DNA of 5,980 nucleotides. Origin: Desulfotomaculum sp. GTDB taxonomy: Bacteria; Bacillota; Desulfotomaculia; Desulfotomaculales; Nap2-2B. The notes beneath the pieces were generated by a model, which searched no databases, had not been told where the DNA came from, and was given only the letters and a program-made list of their open reading frames with translations. Shown here piece after piece: positions 5,687 to 5,980 of the stretch (its first letter is position 1; each line of letters begins with the position of its first letter). The position numbers were made by a program, and so were the translations under genes. The stretch spans positions 589 to 6,568 of the forward strand of contig DMDI01000040.1 of the NCBI GenBank assembly GCA_003445555.1, written 5' to 3'.

Positions 5687-5980
5687 TTAATAAGATTCCC
5701 TGTATATGTTTTCAGCTACTAAATGCAGGATAAGTTCCCTTATTAAGGTCATCTCAACCAGTTCATAATCTTTTTTATTAATTGATACCTCAGCAAGGAG
5801 TTCATGCTTCTTGATTCTTTTTTTCAGATCCATAATTTTTAATTCAAGCGCTTTAAAGAAATCTTCATAAACACGTTTTTTACTTGCTTGTTTTTTTATA
5901 AAATTAAGAACGTCATTAGTATAAGTAAACGTATTTACAATATTTTTTAAACCTTCGATTTGTGTTTTACTTAGAGTGCC
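5687..5980 (-). CDS. C-terminal part of a small helical protein, candidate Cas11/Csm2-like subunit
   Basis: A minus-strand frame is open from the right edge to a TAA at 5687-5689, giving 97 residues without a start, so the gene is truncated by the window. The residues are Lys/Glu/Leu-rich and appear all-helical. One helix lies around 3-17, and a long one runs from about 38 to 65 (VYEDFFKALELKIMDLKKR). A final amphipathic helix, DYELVEMTLIRELILHLVAENIY, spans about 71-93. No RAMP glycine-rich loop, HD or GGDD motif is visible. Its place just before the cas7 genes, in the same direction, is where type III-D operons often carry the Cas11 (Csm2-like) small subunit that contacts target RNA. That assignment is inference from position and helical character. 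It could also be the tail of a larger protein, such as a Cas10 or Cas5-Cas11 fusion. Confidence 0.5.
   Translation of the reverse strand, partial: GTLSKTQIEGLKNIVNTFTYTNDVLNFIKKQASKKRVYEDFFKALELKIMDLKKRIKKHELLAEVSINKKDYELVEMTLIRELILHLVAENIYRESY

Overview
The window looks like a piece of a bacterial (possibly archaeal) accessory island built around the 3' part of a type III CRISPR-Cas effector operon on the minus strand. The low-GC, A/T-rich coding, strong AAGGAGG/GGAGGTG-type Shine-Dalgarno sites, toxin-antitoxin genes and an IS21-like insertion end suggest a Firmicute, perhaps a clostridial anaerobe. That host assignment is inference from style, not from a marker gene.

Layout, left to right. 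Bases 1-118 look like the terminal segment of an IS21-type insertion sequence, with a 22-bp direct repeat at 75-bp spacing and a 5'-ACA end. Bases 119-345 are an A/T-rich leader with a candidate promoter. Bases 346-967 (+ strand) hold a two-gene toxin-antitoxin module: a short charged antitoxin overlapping a PIN-domain ribonuclease toxin. Bases 951-1334 (- strand) hold a HicB-like antitoxin with an abnormal C-terminus and no hicA partner; it converges on, and overlaps, the PIN gene.

From 1435 to the right edge every gene is on the minus strand, so transcription runs from 5980 down to 1435. In that order: the C-terminal part of a small helical protein (candidate Cas11/Csm2-like small subunit, cut by the window edge); a Cas7/Csm3-like RAMP of 277 aa; a second Cas7/Csm3-like RAMP of 370 aa; Csx19; a third RAMP protein of the TIGR03986 type (352 aa); and a CARF-domain, ring-nuclease-like protein. 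Four of the five junctions are overlaps or gaps under 20 nt, which indicates a single operon with translational coupling.

Csx19 together with several separate Cas7-like RAMPs and a TIGR03986 protein points to subtype III-D. The RAMPs would form the crRNA-binding backbone. Two of them keep the Asp expected to cleave target RNA; the third has His at that position. The CARF protein would sense, and probably degrade, the cyclic oligoadenylate made by Cas10. Cas10, Cas5/Csx10, Cas1/Cas2, Cas6, a cOA-activated effector nuclease and the CRISPR array are not in the window; if present they would lie mostly beyond the right edge.
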